A DNA stretch of 64,000 nucleotides from Streptomyces sp. RKAG293 (GCF_023701745.1 NZ_JAJOZB010000001.1:3478501-3542500), one strand, 5' to 3'; shown: positions 36,377-45,964, counted from the first letter of the stretch. A program made the numbers and translations. The notes: generated by a model not told the origin, from the sequence alone.

Positions 36377-38605
36377 CTACCGGACCGGCTCGGGGTCCCG
36401 CTCATGATCACGCTGCGGGGCACGAGCCGCCTCCGGCGCCACTCCCCCGCCGCCCTCGCTTATGCCGAACCGGTCGTGGAACCGGCGCAGCGCGGGCGGC
36501 GCCCACCACGTGGCCTTACCGGTCAGCCGCATGACGGCCGGGACGAGCAGGGTGCGGACCACCATGGCGTCCATCAGGACGGCCAGGGCGATACCGAGGC
36601 CGAGCATCTTGGTGTTGGCCACCCGTGAGGTACCGATGGCCACCATGACGACCGCGAGGATCACCGCGGCCGCGGTGATGAGTCCGCCAGTACGCCGCAC
36701 GCCGAAGACGATCGCTCCCTCATGGTCACCGCTGCGGTCGTACTCCTCCTTGATACGCGACAGCAGGAAGACCCCGTAGTCCATGGACAGGCCGAAGGCC
36801 AGGCAGAACATCAACACCGGGAGGGTGGTCTCGATGCTGCCGGTCGCGGTGAACCCCAGCAGCCCGGACAGATGTCCGTCCTGGAACACCCAGACCACCG
36901 CCCCGAACATCGCGGTCAGGCTCAGCGCGTTGAGCAGCACCGCCTGGAGCGGTATCACCACGCTCCCGGTCAGCAGGAACACCAGAAGGAGGGTCACGAC
37001 GGCGATCATTCCGACCGCCCAGGGCAAGCGGTCGGCGATGGCCTTCTGCGCATCGACCAGAACGGCGGCCTGGCCGGTGGCCGAGGTCCTGAACGGGGCG
37101 TCCACCGCTCGGATCTCGCCCACCAGGTCCTGGGTGGCCACGTCCACGGCCTCGGTCCGGGGCAGCACGGTGAGGTACGCCGGGCCGCCGGAAGGGGCGG
37201 CGTAGGGACCGTCGACCGTGACGACTCCGGGCAGCGCGGCCAGCTTCGCCTTGTACCCGGCGAGCGCGTCCTGACCGGGGCTTCCCTCGGCGAGCACCGT
37301 GATGCCGCCGCCCGGAGTGCCGGGGAACGCGTCGCGTAGGTGCTGCTGGACGGCGTGCGACTCGGCGCCGGCCGGGAGCTGCCGATCGTCGGCCGTGCCG
37401 AACTGGATCTGCAGGAAGGGCAGTCCGAGCAGTAGCAGGCCCGCGGTGGCACCTATGGCGAAGAGCGGAGCACGCCGCATCACCAGCCGGGCGAGCGCCG
37501 CGTATCCGGCTCCGGGCTCGCGCGGCTCCGCGGCGGAGACCCGACGCCGCCACAGCCTGCGCAGATCCAGTGCGTTGACCCGGTGCCCGAGCAGCACCAG
37601 TGCGGCGGGCAGCACGATCAGTGCGGCACCGGCCGCCAGCAGCACCACCGCGATACCGGCGTAGGCGAAGGAGCGCAGGAAGTACTGCGGGAAGACCAGC
37701 ATCGCCGCGAGCGCGGCGGCGACCGTGAGCGCCGAGAACAGCACCGTACGGCCGGCGGTACGCAGCGTCGCACCCACCGCCCCCAAAGGGTCGTCCCGGT
37801 CCGCCAGTTCCTCGCGGAAGCGGCGCACGATGAACAGCGCGTAGTCGATCCCCAGTCCCAGCCCGAGCACCGTGGTCAGGCTCTGGGCGAAGAGGGAGAC
37901 ATCGGTGAAGGACGTGATGAGGCGCAGCACCGCGTTGGTCCCCAGGATCGCGATGATGCCCACGCCGAGGGGCAGCAGGGCGGCCACCGCGCTGCCGAAG
38001 ACCATCACCAGCAGCACGAGCGTGACCGGCAGCGCGATCATCTCGGCGCGCAGCAGGTCCTCCTCGATGGTGCTCTGCAGCTCGTGCCGGACCGCGGCCA
38101 CTCCGCCGATCCGCACGTCCACCGCCCCCTGAACGCCCCGGTAGGCGGGCGCTATGCGCTCGACGGCGGCGCCCACCGCATCGTCGCCGCCCACGATCCG
38201 GGCCGCGATCATGGCTTCACCACGGTCCTTGGCCCGCAGCTCGGGGGCTCCGGTGGCCCAGTACGAGGTGACACCGGCGATGGAGGGGTCGGCTGCCAGT
38301 CTGCGGGCCAGGTCGCGTCCGGCGGCGGCCACCTGCGGGCTGTCGACGCCCGCTCCACGGCTGTCCACCAGCAGGACGAGATTGGGTTGCGAGGCGGGGA
38401 AGTGCTCCTCCAGCGCCTTGGTCGCGTAGGACGACTCCGAGTCAGGAGCCTCCCACCCGCCGCCGCTCAGCCGGTCCGCCACACCGCTGCCGGCGACCAC
38501 GGCGAGGGCGGTGAAGAGCAGCGCGAGCAGCAGCGTCAGCCTGGGCCGGGCGGTGACCGCCCGGGTCCAGCCCCCGACGGCGTGCTCGCGGTTGACATCG
38601 GGCAT
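36377..38605 (-). CDS. MMPL-family RND transporter
   Basis: 742 aa from the ATG at 38605; a GTG three bases earlier is slightly better spaced from GGGAGGGGAC. Two repeats, each with one TM, an external porter domain and five TMs: TM1 near residues 18-38, a TM bundle about 185-345 including FGSAVAALLPLGVG and GLGIDYALFIVRRFREEL, a second half with TM near 385 and a bundle about 545-700 containing FGLSMDYGVFLLSRI. The paired GxDYxxF and SMDYxxF aspartate/tyrosine motifs carry the proton relay. It exports lipids or hydrophobic compounds. It is divergent from a TetR regulator whose operator lies between them, so substrate-induced derepression is likely. Confidence 0.92.
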   Translation of the reverse strand: MPDVNREHAVGGWTRAVTARPRLTLLLALLFTALAVVAGSGVADRLSGGGWEAPDSESSYATKALEEHFPASQPNLVLLVDSRGAGVDSPQVAAAGRDLARRLAADPSIAGVTSYWATGAPELRAKDRGEAMIAARIVGGDDAVGAAVERIAPAYRGVQGAVDVRIGGVAAVRHELQSTIEEDLLRAEMIALPVTLVLLVMVFGSAVAALLPLGVGIIAILGTNAVLRLITSFTDVSLFAQSLTTVLGLGLGIDYALFIVRRFREELADRDDPLGAVGATLRTAGRTVLFSALTVAAALAAMLVFPQYFLRSFAYAGIAVVLLAAGAALIVLPAALVLLGHRVNALDLRRLWRRRVSAAEPREPGAGYAALARLVMRRAPLFAIGATAGLLLLGLPFLQIQFGTADDRQLPAGAESHAVQQHLRDAFPGTPGGGITVLAEGSPGQDALAGYKAKLAALPGVVTVDGPYAAPSGGPAYLTVLPRTEAVDVATQDLVGEIRAVDAPFRTSATGQAAVLVDAQKAIADRLPWAVGMIAVVTLLLVFLLTGSVVIPLQAVLLNALSLTAMFGAVVWVFQDGHLSGLLGFTATGSIETTLPVLMFCLAFGLSMDYGVFLLSRIKEEYDRSGDHEGAIVFGVRRTGGLITAAAVILAVVMVAIGTSRVANTKMLGLGIALAVLMDAMVVRTLLVPAVMRLTGKATWWAPPALRRFHDRFGISEGGGGVAPEAARAPQRDHERDPEPVR

Positions 38606-38645
38606 CACTGAGGTGTCCCCTCCCCGTAGAACGAGCATAGAATGA

Positions 38646-38698
38646 AAAACACGAGCAGCCACTCGCGTTTTCAAGAATGCGAGCGACCACTCGTGTTT
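38646..38698. promoter_or_regulatory. Tandem palindromic operator between MMPL and TetR genes
   Basis: Palindrome 1: AAAACACGAG (38646-38655) and CTCGCGTTTT (38662-38671), 9 of 10 matching. Palindrome 2: AATGCGAG (38676-38683) and CTCGTGTT (38690-38697), 6 of 8 matching. Both have 6-base spacers ending in CCA or CCA-like sequence, and the outer half-sites AAACACGAG and CTCGTGTTT are perfect complements. Four half-sites in 53 bases suit two TetR dimers repressing both divergent promoters. Confidence 0.75.
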
Positions 38699-38722
38699 GT
38701 CAATCATGATTGGGGCCTACAC

Positions 38723-39367
38723 GTGTCCGAGGTGGAGGAGAAGCCGCGCCGTCGCCAGGCGCGCGGCGAGCGCAGGGTGACGCAGCTGCTGGAAGCGGCC
38801 GCGAGCGTGTTCTGCACGTCCGGCTACCGGGCGGCGAGCACGAACGCCATCGCGCGCGAGGCAGGCGTCTCCCCGGGCACGCTCTACCAGTTCTTCCCCA
38901 ACAAGGAAGCCATCGCGGTCGAACTCGGCGGCCGGCTCATCCAGCAGATGCAGCAGGCCCACGGCCTGGTCTTCACTCCGGAGAACGCCGCGCTGCCGCT
39001 CTCCGAGATGATCGACCGGATCGTCGACCCGTTCATCGACTTCAACTGCGCCAACCCGGCCTTCCTCGCCCTGATCAAGGGACCCGACACGCCGGGCAAG
39101 GTCACCGACGAGCACGATCAGCTGCACGCCTCGCTGCTGGAACGCGTCGACCGGCTGATCGAGCTGCGCGCGCCGCTGCTCTCGGCCGCGGACCGCGCCC
39201 GCATCGCCGAGATCGCGTTCGCCATGTTCAAGACGGGGCTGGAGCTCGTCGTCGCGCAGGAGGGCGCGGAACAGGACGCGTACATCAACGAGTTGAAGGG
39301 CCTGCTCTACCGCTATCTGGCCCCGTACGTCGGCACCGAGTCCCGCCCACCGCTCGGCCACCACTGA
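38723..39367 (+). CDS. TetR-family transcriptional regulator of the MMPL exporter
   Basis: 214 aa from the GTG at 38723; earlier in-frame ATG codons lie inside the operator. The N-terminal HTH (about 13-60) is typical: RRVTQLLEAAASVFCTSGYRAAS split over helix 1, TNAIAREAGVSPGTLYQFFPNKEAIA over helices 2-4. The C-terminal ligand domain is helical. It should repress its own gene and the divergent MMPL exporter, with release by an exporter substrate. Confidence 0.9.
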   Translation: MSEVEEKPRRRQARGERRVTQLLEAAASVFCTSGYRAASTNAIAREAGVSPGTLYQFFPNKEAIAVELGGRLIQQMQQAHGLVFTPENAALPLSEMIDRIVDPFIDFNCANPAFLALIKGPDTPGKVTDEHDQLHASLLERVDRLIELRAPLLSAADRARIAEIAFAMFKTGLELVVAQEGAEQDAYINELKGLLYRYLAPYVGTESRPPLGHH

Positions 39368-39410
39368 GCCGTAACGGGCACGGAAGCAGGGGCGGCCGGC
39401 TCCAGCGCGG

Positions 39411-40169
39411 CTAGAGGCCCCGCCCGGCGGACTCGCAGAAATCCTTGTCCAGGACGCTCTCCGGTCTGGCGGCCGAAGCCGGAACGAGCGCCGGGGCCGG
39501 GGTGGCCGGGAAACCGGCCGGAAGGGCCGCGGGAACGGCCATCGGCACCTGGCGGCGCTCCCGGGTCCTGGAGGCCCACTGGGCCAGCACTCCCACGGCC
39601 GCCACCAGCAGGGAGACGCCGAGGCCGAGACCGACGGCGTACAGGGAGTTGGAGGCCGCGCGGCCGCTGAAGTAGCCGACGCCGACGGAGTACGTGGCCC
39701 ACACCGCCTCGGCCACCCCCGCTCCGGCCAGGTACCGGCGTGCCGGATAGCGGACCACGCCCGCGGCGAGTCCGCCGATCAGGCGTCCGCTCGGGAGGAA
39801 GCGCACCGCGATGACGAAGGGCACCCCATGCCGCTGTATGCGCAGCACGGCCCATCGCAAGAGGGCGGCCTGGCGCGGCCTGCGGTGGATACGGGATACG
39901 ACGCGGCCGCTCACCGCCCGGCCGGTGCGGTGGATCAGCATGTCCCCGGCCAGCGCGCTCAGCGCGACGACCACGAGGACGAGAGTGAGGTCCAGCCGGC
40001 CCTGGGCGGCCAGTACTCCGCCGGTGACGAGCAGCACCGCGTTGGGCACGAGCGGCGGCAGCGTGGTGGCGGCCAGCAGCGCGTACGCCCACACAACGTT
40101 TCCACCCCGCAGGTGCTCGACGAGACCGGCGGTGAAGTCGAGTGACGACACGAAGTGTCCAACGTCCAT
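39411..40169 (-). CDS. DedA/VTT-domain membrane protein
   Basis: 252 aa from the ATG at 40169. Contains a re-entrant-type segment and TMs: WAYALLAATTLPPLVPNAVLLVTGG near residues 25-50, LALSALAGDML, RRPRQAALLRWA, then VIAVRFLPSGRLIGGLAAGVVRY, which carries the conserved Arg-Phe-x-Pro-x-x-R of DedA/VTT proteins, and further TMs to about 190. A Pro/Ala-rich cytosolic tail ends the protein. DedA proteins flip polyprenyl phosphate or phospholipids in the membrane. Monocistronic; convergent with tetR. Confidence 0.85.
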   Translation of the reverse strand: MDVGHFVSSLDFTAGLVEHLRGGNVVWAYALLAATTLPPLVPNAVLLVTGGVLAAQGRLDLTLVLVVVALSALAGDMLIHRTGRAVSGRVVSRIHRRPRQAALLRWAVLRIQRHGVPFVIAVRFLPSGRLIGGLAAGVVRYPARRYLAGAGVAEAVWATYSVGVGYFSGRAASNSLYAVGLGLGVSLLVAAVGVLAQWASRTRERRQVPMAVPAALPAGFPATPAPALVPASAARPESVLDKDFCESAGRGL

Positions 40170-40388
40170 GAGGCTGCCCCTCTTCCCTCCCGTATCCCCA
40201 AGCTGGCAGGGGCGACTGGAGCGCTGCAAGAGAGTTTCGTCCCGATGGGGGGATTCCCAGGGGATTGCCAGGAACAGGTCATCCTCAGGGACCGGTCCGG
40301 GTCCACCTGTGGTCGCAGACCCGGGGATCGGGCGGGCCCGGAGTACCGCGGGGCACCGTTCGGGCCCTGCCCACCGGCCATGCGCGTT

Positions 40389-41138
40389 CTACCGGCCGAG
40401 CAGCTCGCCACCGTTGCACTGCAGGATCTCGCCCGTGATGAAGGCCGCCTCGGGCGAGGCGAGGAACACCACGGCGGCCGCCACATCGGCGGGCCTGCCG
40501 ACCCGGCCGACGAGGGTACGGCCGGCCCGGCGCGTCAGCTCCGCGTCATCGAGCCGGGCGCCGAAGAACTCGGTGCCGGCGACGGTCCCCGGGGCGACGA
40601 TGTTGCAGGTGACGCCCTGCGGGCCCAGCTGGGCCGCCAGCGAGTGGTTCCAGGCGTGCAGGGCGGCCTTGGAGGCGCCGTACGAGCCGCCGCCGCGCAA
40701 CGCCGCGACCGAGGTCACGGTGATCACCCGGCCGCCGTCCGTGGTGAGCCGGTCGCGCAGTGACTCGGTCAGCAGCACCGCGGTGAGCACATTGCGTTCG
40801 AAGTCCCCGCGCCAGCGGGCCCGCACTCCGTGCGGCCCCGGCCCGGTCGCCGGCTCCCGGCTGCCGGCGTTGTTCACGAGCACGTCGACCCGGTCCGGAA
40901 GCCGGGTGAGCGCCGTCTCCACCTCGTCGGGATCGGCGAGGTCGCAGTCGACAGGGGTGACGTCGAGACCGTGCTCGCCGCGCAGCTCCTCGGCGGTGGC
41001 CCGGAGCACGTCCCGGCGGCGCCCGACGATCGTGACCCGGTCCCCCGACCCGGCGAGCCGGGTCGCGATGGCACGGCCGATGCCCGTACCGCCGCCGGTC
41101 ACCACGATGTTCCGGCCCACTGCCTCGTTCTGTGCCAT
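40389..41138 (-). CDS. Short-chain dehydrogenase/reductase (SDR)
   Basis: 249 aa; classical SDR with cofactor motif TGGGTGIGRAIA (near 12-23), GRRRDVLR just after beta 2 (an Arg pair that favours NADP), DVLVNNAG, a TVTSVAAL serine region and the YGASK catalytic Tyr-Lys. The C-terminal part ends with ITGEILQCNGGELLGR. It oxidises or reduces an alcohol or ketone; the substrate is unknown. Upstream is a 452-base region with no gene. Confidence 0.92.
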   Translation of the reverse strand: MAQNEAVGRNIVVTGGGTGIGRAIATRLAGSGDRVTIVGRRRDVLRATAEELRGEHGLDVTPVDCDLADPDEVETALTRLPDRVDVLVNNAGSREPATGPGPHGVRARWRGDFERNVLTAVLLTESLRDRLTTDGGRVITVTSVAALRGGGSYGASKAALHAWNHSLAAQLGPQGVTCNIVAPGTVAGTEFFGARLDDAELTRRAGRTLVGRVGRPADVAAAVVFLASPEAAFITGEILQCNGGELLGR

Positions 41139-41433
41139 GCGCTCCGCCCCTCGAGAAGTGACAGCACGCTACGGGATGGACCGTTTCGGTCTGCGAGTGG
41201 GGCGGGCGTCCGGAAAGAGACGTAGATCACACCGAATGGAACGTAACCATTACCGCCACTCGTGGGTCTATGGAGGGGAACACCACGCTCCCGGGGAGCG
41301 TTGGTGGGATGAAAGAGCGGGTCGTCTTGGGGGACGGCCCAATCGCGTCGCCGGGGCGAAAGTGCCCGGAGAGCTTGAGCGGCCCTCTCGGACTTTCTCG
41401 TCCCGGCATAGCGCGTCACCCAGCACCCGGTAC

Positions 41434-41496
41434 GGACCCGTGGGGGGATCCGATCCGGGGGACGGGAGCGCCCCGCGCCGGACCCGTGGGGGGATC
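41434..41496 (+). repeat. Two direct 17-bp repeats (GGACCCGTGGGGGGATC)
   Basis: Exact copies at 41434-41450 and 41480-41496, 46 bases apart, downstream of gltA. The second copy forms the loop of the hairpin at 41467-41510. Confidence 0.9.
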
Positions 41497-41510
41497 TAGC
41501 GCGGGGCGCT
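41467..41510 (-). terminator. Stem-loop downstream of gltA
   Basis: A perfect 12-bp stem (41467-41478 with 41499-41510) with a 20-base loop, starting 80 bases after the gltA stop codon on the minus strand. Probable transcription terminator. Confidence 0.55.
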
Positions 41511-41590
41511 TCTTCATGCTCCGCGAACTGTGCGCCGCGGCGTCGGCGGCGGTATGCACCGCCGCTTGCCGCGCCGCCTGTGGCCTGCGG

Positions 41591-42880
41591 TCAGCGGGAC
41601 TCGACCGGAAGGTAGTCCCGCAGCTCGACGCCCGTGTAGATCTGCCGCGGGCGGCCGATACGGGATCCGGGCTCCTTGATCATCTCGTGCCACTGCGCGA
41701 TCCAGCCGGGAAGCCGGCCGAGCGCGAAGAGCACCGTGAACATGGTGGTCGGGAAGCCCATGGCCCGGTAGATCAGACCCGTGTAGAAGTCCACGTTCGG
41801 GTAGAGCTTGCGCGAGACGAAGTAGTCGTCGCTGAGCGCGTGCTCCTCGAGCTTGAGCGCGATGTCCAGCAGCTCGTCGGACTTGCCGAGAGCCGAGAGG
41901 ACGTCGTGCGCCGCGGCCTTGATGATCTTCGCCCGGGGGTCGAAGTTCTTGTAGACGCGGTGCCCGAAGCCCATGAGCTTCACGCCGTCTTCCTTGTTCT
42001 TCACCTTGCGGATGAAGGCGTCGACGTCGCCGCCGTCGTTCTTGATGCCCTCGAGCATCTCCAGCACCGACTGGTTGGCGCCGCCGTGCAGCGGGCCCCA
42101 CAGGGCGCTGATGCCGGCCGAGATCGAGGCGAACTGGTTCGCCTGCGAGGAGCCGACCAGCCGGACCGTCGAGGTCGAACAGTTCTGCTCGTGGTCCGCG
42201 TGCAGGATCAGGAGCTTGTCGAGCGCACCCACCACGACCGGGTTGAGCTTGTACTCCTCGGCCGGAACCGAGAAGGTCATGCGCAGGAAGTTCTCGACGT
42301 AGCCGAGATCGTTGCGCGGGTAGACCACCGGCTGGCCGACGGACTTCTTGAACGCGTAGGCCGCGATCGTCGGCAGCTTGGCGAGCAGCCGGATCGTGGA
42401 CAGGTGGCGCTGCTCCGGGTCGAACGGGTTGTGGCTGTCCTGGTAGAACGTCGACAGCGCGCTGACCACGGACGACAGCATCGCCATCGGGTGGGCGTCG
42501 CGCGGGAAGCCGTCGTAGAACCGTTTGACGTCCTCGTGCAGCAGCGTGTGCTGAGTAATTTCACCCTTGAAGGTGGAAAGTTCATCGACGGTCGGGAGCT
42601 CACCGTTGATCAACAGATACGCGGTCTCGATAAAGCTGCCACGTTCGGCCAGCTGTTCGATGGGGTAACCGCGGTAGCGAAGGATGCCCTCTTCACCGTC
42701 AAGGAAAGTGATCGCGGACTTGTAGGCCGCGGTGTTGCCGTATCCGCTGTCCAGGGTGACCAGACCGGTGTCGGCGCGCAGCTTGCCGATGTCGAAGCCC
42801 TTGTCGCCGACAGTGCTGTCGACCACCGGGTAGCTGTGCTCGCTGTCCCCGTACCGCAGTACTACAGAGTTGTCGCTCAC
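41591..42880 (-). CDS. gltA: Citrate synthase, type II
   Basis: 429 aa, full length for hexameric-type bacterial citrate synthase; GTG start (MSDNSVVLRYGD) with GAGGGA 6 bases upstream. Catalytic residues are visible: LHADHEQNCST (first His), MGFGHRVYKN (second His) and LYPNVDFYTGL (Asp). It condenses acetyl-CoA and oxaloacetate at the entry to the TCA cycle in the cytoplasm. Flanked by the SDR and the RecD-like helicase; monocistronic by the orientation and hairpin. Confidence 0.98.
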   Translation of the reverse strand: MSDNSVVLRYGDSEHSYPVVDSTVGDKGFDIGKLRADTGLVTLDSGYGNTAAYKSAITFLDGEEGILRYRGYPIEQLAERGSFIETAYLLINGELPTVDELSTFKGEITQHTLLHEDVKRFYDGFPRDAHPMAMLSSVVSALSTFYQDSHNPFDPEQRHLSTIRLLAKLPTIAAYAFKKSVGQPVVYPRNDLGYVENFLRMTFSVPAEEYKLNPVVVGALDKLLILHADHEQNCSTSTVRLVGSSQANQFASISAGISALWGPLHGGANQSVLEMLEGIKNDGGDVDAFIRKVKNKEDGVKLMGFGHRVYKNFDPRAKIIKAAAHDVLSALGKSDELLDIALKLEEHALSDDYFVSRKLYPNVDFYTGLIYRAMGFPTTMFTVLFALGRLPGWIAQWHEMIKEPGSRIGRPRQIYTGVELRDYLPVESR

Positions 42881-43004
42881 GTCATTCCCTCACCGACGGT
42901 TTTGCCTCTTCTTCGAGGTGCCCTGACTAGGTCCACTGTCCCCCATTTGGCACTGGCGCGTGCACTCGGGGTCGGCCATAGGGCCGAAACATGGCACGGA
43001 GTGC

Positions 43005-45221
43005 CTATTTCGCGCCCTGAGCGAGCCGGTGATCGAGGGCGGTGAAGCGCCGACCGGCCGAGACGGTGCGTACCGCCTGGGCTATCGCCTTGCGCGACCC
43101 GACCAGAACCACCAGGCGTTTCGCCCTGGTAACAGCCGTATACAACAGGTTCCGCTGCAACATCATCCATGCCCCCGTGGTGACCGGGATCACCACGGCC
43201 GGGTACTCGCTGCCCTGGGAGCGGTGGATCGTCACGGCGTACGCGTGGGACAGCTCGTCCAGCTCGTCGAAGTCGTACGGAATCTCTTCGTCCTCATCCG
43301 TGAGCACGGTGAGCTTCTGTTCCACGGTGTCGAGCGCGGTGACCACCCCGACCGTGCCGTTGAAGACGCCGTTCTCCCCCTTCTCGTAGTTGTTGCGGAT
43401 CTGGGTGACCTTGTCGCCGACGCGGAACGTCCGGCCGCCGAACCTGCGCTCCGGGACATCCGGCCGGGCCGGGGTGATGGCCTGCTGGAGGAGGCCGTTC
43501 AGCGCGCCGGCGCCGGCCGGGCCCCGGTGCATGGGCGCGAGCACCTGGATGTCGCGGCGCGGGTCGAGGCCGAACTTGGCAGGGATCCGCCGGGCCGCCA
43601 CCTCCACCGTCAACCGCCCCGTCTCCTCGGTGTCCTCTTCCGGGAAGAGGAAGAAGTCGGGCAGCCCCTGGGTGATCGGCGGGACTCCCGAATTGATCCG
43701 GTGGGCGTTGGTCACCACACCGGACTGCTGGGCCTGGCGGAAGATCCGGGTGAGCCGCACCGCCGGGACCGGGCTGCCCGGGGCCAGCAGATCCCGCAGC
43801 ACCTCGCCCGCGCCGACGCTCGGCAGCTGGTCCACATCCCCGACGAACAACAGGTGCGCGCCCGGCGGCACCGCCTTGGCCAGCTTGTTCGCCAGCAGCA
43901 GGTCCAGCATCGAGGCCTCGTCCACGACCACCAGGTCCGCGTCCAGCGGCCGGTCCTTGTCGTAGGCCGCGTCACCGCCGGGCTTGAGCTCCAGCAGCCG
44001 GTGCACGGTCGACGCCTCCATGCCCGTCAGCTCAGCCAGCCGTTTGGCGGCGCGGCCGGTCGGCGCGGCCAGCACTACTTTGGCCTTCTTCGCCTGCGCC
44101 AGAGTCACCACGGAACGCACGGTGAACGACTTGCCGCAGCCGGGGCCGCCGGTGAGCACCGCGACCCTTTCGGTCAGCGCCAGCCGCACCGCCTGCTGCT
44201 GCTCGGGCGCCAGATCCGCGCCCGTGCGGCCGGCCAGCCAGGACAGGGCCTTGTCCCACTGGACGTCCTGGAACAGCGGCATCCGGTCCTCCGGCCCGCG
44301 CAGCAGCCTGAGCAGCTGGCCGGCCAGCGAGATCTCCGCCCGGTGGAACGGCACCAGGTACACGGCCCGCACCGGATCGCCGCCCTCCGGATCCGGCACG
44401 GACTCCCGGACCACGCCCTCCTCGCCCACCAGTTCCGCGAGGCAGTCGATCACCAGTCCGGCGTCCACCTGCAGCAGCTTCACGGAGTCGGAGAGCAGCT
44501 GTTCCTCGGGCAGGAAGCAGTTCCCGCTGTCGGTGGCCTGCGACAGCGCGTACTGGAGCCCTGCCTTCACCCGCTCCGGGCTGTCATGGGGTATCCCCAC
44601 CGCCTGGGCGATCCGGTCGGCGGTCAGGAATCCGATGCCCCACACATCGGCGGCCAGCCGGTAGGGCTGGTTCTTCACCACGGAGATCGACGCGTCCCCG
44701 TAGTTCTTGTAGATGCGCACCGCGATGGACGTGGACACCCCCACTCCCTGGAGGAAGACCATCACCTCCTTGATCGCCTTCTGCTCCTCCCAGGCGACTG
44801 CGATCATCCTGGTCCGCTTCGGCCCGAGCCCCGGCACTTCGATCAGCCGTTTCGGTGCCCCCTCGATGACGTCCAGGGTCTCGGTGCCGAAGTGCTCCAC
44901 GATCCGGTCGGCGATCTTGGGCCCGATCCCCTTGATCAGCCCCGAACCGAGGTATCGGCGGATGCCCTGGATCGTCGCGGGCAGGACGGTCGTGTAGTTC
45001 TCCACGGTGAACTGCTTGCCGTACTGCGGATGGGAGCCCCAACGGCCCTCCATGCGCAGCGATTCGCCCGGCTGCGCGCCCAACAGGGCGCCGACCACGG
45101 TCAGCAGATCGCCGGCGCCGCGGCCCGTGTCGACCCGCGCGACCGTGTAGCCGTTGTCCTCATTGGCATAGGTGATCCGCTCCAGGACGGCTTCGAGCAC
45201 GGCGAGTCGCGCGTCCCCCAT
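43005..45221 (-). CDS. recD2: RecD2-type ATP-dependent DNA helicase (SF1B)
   Basis: 738 aa from the ATG at 45221 (GGGAGG upstream). N-terminal part (about 1-330): an OB-like segment beginning VLEAVLERITYANEDNGYTVARV and helix-hairpin-helix motifs (IKGIGPKIADRIVEHFG, then a second HhH). Helicase core: Walker A GGPGCGKS near 357, DLVVVDEASMLD near 427, VGDVDQLPSVG, RIFRQAQQSGVV, and C-terminal VTIHRSQGSEYPAVVIP. No RecB or RecC genes are present, as expected for RecD2, a 5'-3' helicase for DNA repair or replication outside RecBCD. Confidence 0.95.
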   Translation of the reverse strand: MGDARLAVLEAVLERITYANEDNGYTVARVDTGRGAGDLLTVVGALLGAQPGESLRMEGRWGSHPQYGKQFTVENYTTVLPATIQGIRRYLGSGLIKGIGPKIADRIVEHFGTETLDVIEGAPKRLIEVPGLGPKRTRMIAVAWEEQKAIKEVMVFLQGVGVSTSIAVRIYKNYGDASISVVKNQPYRLAADVWGIGFLTADRIAQAVGIPHDSPERVKAGLQYALSQATDSGNCFLPEEQLLSDSVKLLQVDAGLVIDCLAELVGEEGVVRESVPDPEGGDPVRAVYLVPFHRAEISLAGQLLRLLRGPEDRMPLFQDVQWDKALSWLAGRTGADLAPEQQQAVRLALTERVAVLTGGPGCGKSFTVRSVVTLAQAKKAKVVLAAPTGRAAKRLAELTGMEASTVHRLLELKPGGDAAYDKDRPLDADLVVVDEASMLDLLLANKLAKAVPPGAHLLFVGDVDQLPSVGAGEVLRDLLAPGSPVPAVRLTRIFRQAQQSGVVTNAHRINSGVPPITQGLPDFFLFPEEDTEETGRLTVEVAARRIPAKFGLDPRRDIQVLAPMHRGPAGAGALNGLLQQAITPARPDVPERRFGGRTFRVGDKVTQIRNNYEKGENGVFNGTVGVVTALDTVEQKLTVLTDEDEEIPYDFDELDELSHAYAVTIHRSQGSEYPAVVIPVTTGAWMMLQRNLLYTAVTRAKRLVVLVGSRKAIAQAVRTVSAGRRFTALDHRLAQGAK

Positions 45222-45511
45222 GGCCCGGCCTCCCCTCCCCCAGCGGCGCTCCGCGACTGCCCAGCGGCTGCCCGGCTGCTGCTCGTCGGCGATCTGGTCC
45301 GAAGGTACCGCCTGCCCCCGACACTCCGGGTACGCCTGTGGACAACCGCGGCGCCCCGCTGCGACGGCGCCCTGGACGCCGCCGGGCACCCCGTGGACAA
45401 CCTCATCGTCTACGCGTCCCTGCGCTAGGCCCGCACAGCTCACGGACCGCCCTAACGCGTTCGGCCGACCATCACGGGCCCCGGACCGCCTTCGCGCGTA
45501 GCGTCCGGAGT

Positions 45512-45949
45512 ATGAGCGACCAACCGCTGCAGAACGAAGTGCTGTCCGAACTCGGCGACGACCAGATCCAGGAGATCGCCGGAGTGCTGGGCACGGATCC
45601 GGAATCGGCCCGGAAGCTCGTGGGGACCTCGGTCACCTCGCTGACCGGTGTCCTCACCGACGACGCGGTCACCCCGGGCGGCACCGCGGAACTCAGCCAG
45701 GCGCTGGAACAAGCCGCCACAGAACCCGAGCCGCCGGCCGGAGCCGCCGGCTTCGCCGGGCTCGGCGGACCGGCCTCCGTGGCGGGCGGCGGCATGCTGG
45801 TCGCCGTACTGCGCAAGGTGACGGCGCCGACCGCCCGAGCCGTGTCGAAGAAGACCGGTCTGCCGGTCGCGGCCGTCGCCGGGGCGCTCGAACTCGTCAT
45901 CCCCGTGGTGGCGACCGTGCTCGCCAAGCGGGCGCGGTCCAAGAGATGA
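45512..45949 (+). CDS. DUF937-like hypothetical protein
   Basis: 145 aa; ATG with the core GGAG at 45503-45506. The N-terminal half (LSELGDDQIQEIAGVLGTDPESARKL split, then VTSLTGVLTDD) resembles DUF937, whose members have alternating hydrophobic helices and GTDP-like turns. A Gly/Ala stretch and a hydrophobic C-terminus (about 118-138) with basic end KRARSKR could be a membrane-associated helix. Function unknown. It is followed by two hairpins. Confidence 0.65.
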   Translation: MSDQPLQNEVLSELGDDQIQEIAGVLGTDPESARKLVGTSVTSLTGVLTDDAVTPGGTAELSQALEQAATEPEPPAGAAGFAGLGGPASVAGGGMLVAVLRKVTAPTARAVSKKTGLPVAAVAGALELVIPVVATVLAKRARSKR

Positions 45950-45964
45950 GCCCTGCGAGCACGC

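Larger units (their letters stand above)
41139..41590. other. Gene-free region between the SDR gene and gltA
   Basis: 452 bases. Holds the SDR promoter and the end of the gltA transcript, two 17-bp direct repeats and a 12-bp stem-loop near gltA. A plus-strand ORF beginning at the ATG at 41236 has no ribosome binding site and no recognisable product. Confidence 0.6.

Noticed and set aside
41236..41499. Possible small plus-strand gene starting MERNHYRHSW
   Set aside because: No ribosome binding site, no recognisable family, and it crosses the repeats and stem-loop downstream of gltA.
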